Below, one piece after another: positions 41,610-44,419 of a stretch of 44,419 nucleotides of DNA. A program made the translations under genes and the position numbers. Each line of letters begins with the position of its first letter. Position 1 is the stretch's first letter. Under the pieces are notes generated by a model. It made no database searches. It was not told the DNA's origin and saw nothing but the letters and a program-made list of their open reading frames with translations. The stretch comes from Nitrosopumilaceae archaeon (lineage in GTDB: Archaea; Thermoproteota; Nitrososphaeria; Nitrososphaerales; Nitrosopumilaceae), in assembly GCA_022823825.1 (NCBI GenBank), contig JAJEHG010000042.1, positions 1-44,419 of the forward strand. The letters run 5' to 3'.

Positions 41610-41683
41610 ATACGTATTGGCTCGGACGGATAGTAATGTGCACGCGGCGGCGGCGGCGACAACGGCGGCGAGACGCGCCGCAA

Positions 41684-42136
41684 CTACCGGTATGATTTCT
41701 GCCTTCTTCTTCTCGCGCCGGGCCCGCCGAACTTTTTGGGTTCCTTGCGCCTGGCATCGCCGCTTATCAGGTACTTGTCATAGTCGGTAATCCTTTTGCG
41801 CAGATCATCGCGAACAGATTTTGGAAAAGGGTGCGCCCTCGGCTCCTTCTTGGACTTTGTCCATCCTGTCAGGGCCCTGGATATCCCAATGGAGGCGGCC
41901 CCTGCTTGTCCCATGACGCCGCCGCCTCTGGCGCGTACAGAAATATCGATCTGTTGCCGTATGCCCTCGCCGACAATCTCAAGCGGTGCAAGCATCACCT
42001 CCCTTGCGATCTCCTGCTGAATCATCTCAACTGGGACGTTGTTTACTCGTACCCTGCCCTTGCCCTTTATTATGTAGACGTGGGCGCTCGACGTCTTGCG
42101 CGTTGCAAAATATATCTCGGTCTTTGGCGTCGTCAT
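41684..42136 (-). CDS. rps9: Ribosomal protein S9 (uS9)
   Basis: S9 touches tRNA in the P site with its basic C-terminal tail. The 150-residue protein has EIYFATRKTSSAHVYIIKGK at the start, ARGGGVMGQAGAASIGISRA in the middle and the invariant tail ARRRRQKSYR, ending in the essential Arg. It overlaps L13 by four bases. The usual following genes rpoN and rpoK are not found in the remaining spacer towards the nucleotidyltransferase. Confidence 0.96.
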   Translation of the reverse strand: MTTPKTEIYFATRKTSSAHVYIIKGKGRVRVNNVPVEMIQQEIAREVMLAPLEIVGEGIRQQIDISVRARGGGVMGQAGAASIGISRALTGWTKSKKEPRAHPFPKSVRDDLRKRITDYDKYLISGDARRKEPKKFGGPGARRRRQKSYR

Positions 42137-42870
42137 TCAGTCCACCCTATCACCCTGCAGAGCTCCCCCATCGTAGTATACGAGGACGCAGATCTCCTTA
42201 TCATTGCTTTTTCAAACTGCACTTTTTTAAACGGCTTTAGTTCCTTGGGCGAGCCGACGTAGGCGCGCAGCCGCTTGTGGGACGTCTTGCCGGACGGTTT
42301 TTTCTCAAAAGGCAGCATCCCGCGTATCATCTTTGTGATCACCGTGTCGGGCCGGCGGTAGTGGACGGGCCCATGCTTTGGGTTGATTATGCTGTTTATC
42401 TTCAAAAACTGTCGGTATTCGTGTATGGTGTTGGAGCGAGAGCCGCTTATCATGATGCGTTCGCAGTTTACGAGGGAGATGCGGTTCCCCTTCAGGAGCA
42501 TCTTTGCGACAAGCGACGAGAGTCGGCCCGCAATGTGATTGGACGCATCGACCACGATTGGCCTGTCGGTTCCGTCGGCGTGAGGGTTGGGCGCCTTTCC
42601 CTTGCCCGAACGCGTCTTGGACGCGCCTACAGCGTCAGAAGGCGCGTCGTCAACGTCAGAATCATCAGCGTCAGAATCCCGGCTCTTTGTGGCGGGATCT
42701 CCTTTGGAGCGCGCATCCTCCTGTGGTTCCGCAGATGTCTCCCTCTTGGAATCCAATGAGAGCTCAAGCACCTGCTCCTCGCCTCCTTCCACGGGCTGGG
42801 AGGATGGCGCCGCCGCGTCCTCAGAAGGCGCGCCGTCCGGCCTCGAAGAGGCGTCGTTGCCTTCAGCCAA
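42133..42870 (-). CDS. rpl13: Ribosomal protein L13 with long N-terminal extension
   Basis: L13 is an early-assembly large-subunit protein. The family core starts at about residue 101 with DRPIVVDASNHIAGRLSSLV and continues through RSNTIHEYRQFLK and HYRRPDTVITKMIRGMLPFE to the C terminus. Before it lie about 100 residues rich in Asp, Ser, Glu, Ala and Lys (for example SRDSDADDSDVDDAPSDAVG) that typical archaeal L13 proteins of about 145-155 residues lack. The TTG start overlaps L18e by 8 bases. An internal GTG at the core start is possible, but the coupled start and the composition favour a real extension. Confidence 0.9.
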   Translation of the reverse strand: MAEGNDASSRPDGAPSEDAAAPSSQPVEGGEEQVLELSLDSKRETSAEPQEDARSKGDPATKSRDSDADDSDVDDAPSDAVGASKTRSGKGKAPNPHADGTDRPIVVDASNHIAGRLSSLVAKMLLKGNRISLVNCERIMISGSRSNTIHEYRQFLKINSIINPKHGPVHYRRPDTVITKMIRGMLPFEKKPSGKTSHKRLRAYVGSPKELKPFKKVQFEKAMIRRSASSYTTMGELCRVIGWTE

Positions 42871-43210
42871 GCAGGACGACCCCCTTGCCGGTCGGATTCT
42901 GGCTTATCAGAACATCGTGCGCGATGGCAGTCCCCCCCGCCTCCTTGATCTTTGAGAGGGCGCTTGCAGATATAGAGAAGGAGTACAGTGTGATGCGGTG
43001 CGGTATGCTTCCCGTGCCCAGCACCTTGCCCGGGAAGACCACGGTATCGTCTGCCTTTGTGAGCTGCCCAAGCCGCTTTATGTTGATGTTGCGGCGCGCA
43101 GACGACGGCTTTAGCATGTACTCTGCAAGACGGGCCCACAGGGGGGCGTCATGCTGCAAGGACGCCCTTTTGAGGTCTCGCGCGGTATGCAGCAGCACGG
43201 AATTTGCCAT
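42863..43210 (-). CDS. rpl18e: Ribosomal protein L18e
   Basis: An archaeal/eukaryotic large-subunit protein related to bacterial L15. The 115-residue protein has TARDLKRASLQHDAPLWARL (9-28), NIKRLGQLTKADDTVVFPGK (about 41-60) and a conserved end (TAIAHDVLISQNPTGKGVVL). It is the first gene of the L18e-L13-S9 unit, with a TATA box 27 bases upstream of the ATG. The gene is separated from rpoD upstream by a 370-base region, longer than in most archaea. Confidence 0.95.
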   Translation of the reverse strand: MANSVLLHTARDLKRASLQHDAPLWARLAEYMLKPSSARRNINIKRLGQLTKADDTVVFPGKVLGTGSIPHRITLYSFSISASALSKIKEAGGTAIAHDVLISQNPTGKGVVLLG

Positions 43211-43580
43211 GCAGGGCGCCGCCTGTGGCCCAAATATAATGTATGCCTAGCAGAGGGGGATCATGCGGCAGGGGCGCTGCAGGGCCGGCAACAGCGCAGG
43301 TCAGGACGGCATATCGGACGCTGCGCAGTAGCCGATAGCTGCCCGGGAACTTGGCATGCGGTGTTCTGCGGCGCCTCGCGTGGGCAGAAGGGGCAGTACG
43401 TGTGTGGGGGGGGGAATGGGTGGCGGAGTGGAAGCCAACGGGCGCTTGCAGGTACGCATGTGTGGCCGTGACAGGCACGCGCACCACAATTGCAAGATGG
43501 CGTACGTCTGCTGCAGGCATGCCGGATCATGCACAAAGCCTTGACATCTAGGGGCGTAGGATCGAATCCCGGCGTCGGGA
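43211..43580. other. 370-base spacer between rpoD and L18e
   Basis: No credible protein gene. It contains the L18e promoter, a run of nine G residues (43406-43414), and an interrupted stem (43445-43450 with 43491-43496, inside it 43461-43465 with 43484-43488). Near 43558 a T-arm-like stretch (aggatcgaatccc) occurs without a cloverleaf. Some short unassigned RNA could lie here. Confidence 0.4.
43232..43241 (-). promoter_or_regulatory. TATA box of the L18e-L13-S9 operon
   Basis: On the minus strand, cattatattt is centred about 27 bases before the ATG at 43210. Confidence 0.7.
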
Positions 43581-43582
43581 TT
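43565..43582 (-). terminator. Hairpin overlapping the rpoD stop codon
   Basis: A perfect 7-bp stem (43565-43571 with 43576-43582) with a four-base loop. It covers part of the rpoD stop codon (43581-43583) and begins the spacer. It could stabilise the mRNA 3' end or assist termination. No T-run follows directly. Confidence 0.4.
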
Positions 43583-44219
43583 ATCCTAGTTCCTTTACCA
43601 TGCCCTGAAACTCGACCAGCTTGCGGTTGACCTCGTCGATGCCGGCAAGCAGGATCTGCTCCGGCCTGAGTGCGCCCGTGGACTCTATAGTCAGTATGCG
43701 CTCGTCGTCTGATTCACCGTCCACCAGTATGGAGACGTTTGCAGAGTTCCATTTCGCATGCTCCGTCCCGCGCCCGAGCCTAGCAAAGCACTCGGCCTTG
43801 ACCTTTTGTCCGGGCGCAAGGCGCACTATCGGGATCTTGCCGGAGATTGGCAGGATGTCGGCGTCGTCAGAAGTCAGGCTTTCTGAGAGAACCGTAATGC
43901 TTTCGGATTCAGACTCCGCCGAGTCAAGCACGAGCATGACGCGACAGTTTGAGCATCCCGGGTCGCCCCCGCACGAGCAGCCTGCAGGCTCAGAGAACCT
44001 CTCAAGGTCAGTCCTCAGCGGGATCAGTCCCAGCCTGTGCGCCAGGCCTTCGTCTGGAATCACCGACGAGTTCTGTATGATATCAACCGTGTCTATTGCA
44101 AACACTGGGACGTCGTTGAGACACGTCCTCCGCAGCGCGTTTGCATACTGCAGCGGGACGCCCTTCAGCTTTACGGATATCTTGCGGTCATCCTTGTGAA
44201 CAAGCTCTAGAGACGACAA
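43581..44219 (-). CDS. rpoD: DNA-directed RNA polymerase subunit D (Rpo3)
   Basis: Subunit D pairs with L and starts polymerase assembly, as alpha in bacteria. The 212-residue protein has the dimerisation region (YANALRRTCLNDVPVFAIDT, about 25-44, and EGLAHRLGLIPLRTD) and a four-Cys motif, Cys81, Cys83, Cys89 and Cys92 (GCSCGGDPGCSNC), resembling the zinc site of eukaryotic Rpb3. The extra ferredoxin-like domain of some archaeal D subunits is absent. The start is TTG (44217-44219) with a TATA-like box about 30 bases upstream. S11 and S4, which usually precede it, are not in the window. Confidence 0.94.
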   Translation of the reverse strand: MSSLELVHKDDRKISVKLKGVPLQYANALRRTCLNDVPVFAIDTVDIIQNSSVIPDEGLAHRLGLIPLRTDLERFSEPAGCSCGGDPGCSNCRVMLVLDSAESESESITVLSESLTSDDADILPISGKIPIVRLAPGQKVKAECFARLGRGTEHAKWNSANVSILVDGESDDERILTIESTGALRPEQILLAGIDEVNRKLVEFQGMVKELG

Positions 44220-44243
44220 ATCTCTTTTGACGCTTGGGACTCC

Positions 44244-44254
44244 AAATAAAAATC
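44244..44254 (-). promoter_or_regulatory. TATA-like box of rpoD
   Basis: On the minus strand, gatttttattt is about 30 bases before the TTG at 44219, which supports that start. Confidence 0.55.
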
Positions 44255-44368
44255 TAGACGGCGCAAGCAGTCGGCAAAGGCGTATGAGCTCAGGTCAAAT
44301 CATTAGGCATGGGCAGGGCCAACCGGCATACGACCGCGCCCGGCGAAGCCAGGCCGCAGAATGCAATA

Positions 44369-44419
44369 GTTTATAGATCATATGCATGTTTGCCCATCAG
44401 CTTTCGACAAATGATGGGC
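44369..44419 (+). other. Probable promoter and inverted repeat at right edge
   Basis: TATA-like gtttatagatc (44369-44379) is followed by atcatatgc. A perfect 8-base inverted repeat (44392-44399 with 44412-44419) frames ATG codons at 44411 and 44414. A plus-strand gene, protein or RNA, probably begins here and is cut by the window. Confidence 0.4.

Noticed and set aside
43545..43583. tRNA T-arm-like sequence near the rpoD end
   Set aside because: The stem has mismatches beyond the first two pairs and no D or anticodon arm can be placed; better explained by the rpoD hairpin.
1..44419. CRISPR array, insertion sequence or prophage
   Set aside because: No regularly spaced repeats, transposase, integrase or terminal repeat pairs were seen; the only short repeats are triplet runs and one pair of 12-base repeats.

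Overview
The window is a dense stretch of archaeal chromosome, about 44 kb long, with roughly 50 protein genes, one tRNA and very little spacer. The ribosomal proteins are archaeal types (P1/aL12, aL10, L19e, L32e, L18e, S9, L13). Other archaeal markers are RNA polymerase subunit D, Cbf5, AdkA-type adenylate kinase, DtdA, SecE/SecY, an EMC3/DUF106 membrane protein and a translin. Most transcription units show a TATA-like box about 25-30 bases before the start codon, which indicates largely leaderless mRNAs. High GC, the gene content and repeated low-complexity insertions in core proteins point to a marine ammonia-oxidising archaeon of the Thaumarchaeota (Nitrososphaerota), most like the sponge symbiont Cenarchaeum symbiosum. 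That name is inferred from memory of the lineage, not from a database search.

Layout. 0.2-5.6 kb: a scattered L11 cluster (P1; L1-L10; L11; SecE-NusG) interleaved on the other strand with an EVE-domain protein, a translin and an Lrp regulator. 5.7-7.8 kb: DtdA and an O6-alkylguanine methyltransferase, convergent with L32e-L19e. 8.2-12.8 kb: ATP-type PEP carboxykinase, a membrane-anchored subtilase and superoxide dismutase. 12.9-16.1 kb: prefoldin alpha, FtsY with a very long C-terminal tail, and ornithine carbamoyltransferase. 16.3-23.8 kb: the distal spc operon (L18, S5, L30, L15, SecY, AdkA, DUF106, Cmk), then Cbf5 and an exported protein. 23.9 kb: an intron-containing tRNA-Ser(GGA). 24-28.2 kb: an L-2-hydroxyglutarate-oxidase-like flavoprotein, small lineage-specific proteins, a 2-hydroxyacid dehydrogenase and a tiny Cys-rich protein. 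28.2-31.3 kb: 2-oxoacid:ferredoxin oxidoreductase KorA-KorB. 31.4-36.4 kb: unknown proteins, a two-domain LivK-like binding protein and CofE. 36.6-40.6 kb: two consecutive isopropylmalate-dehydratase-type enzymes (LeuC-LeuD twice). 40.7-44.2 kb: a sugar nucleotidyltransferase and the L18e-L13-S9 and RpoD units.

The genes cover translation, protein export, carbon metabolism (PEPCK, KorAB), amino-acid synthesis (two Leu/Lys-type dehydratases, OTCase) and cofactor F420 synthesis. I see no insertion sequence, prophage, CRISPR array or rRNA. The least ordinary features are the disordered extensions on FtsY and L13, very compact shared divergent promoters, the paired dehydratases, the orphan double binding protein, and a few short conserved-looking proteins without known function.
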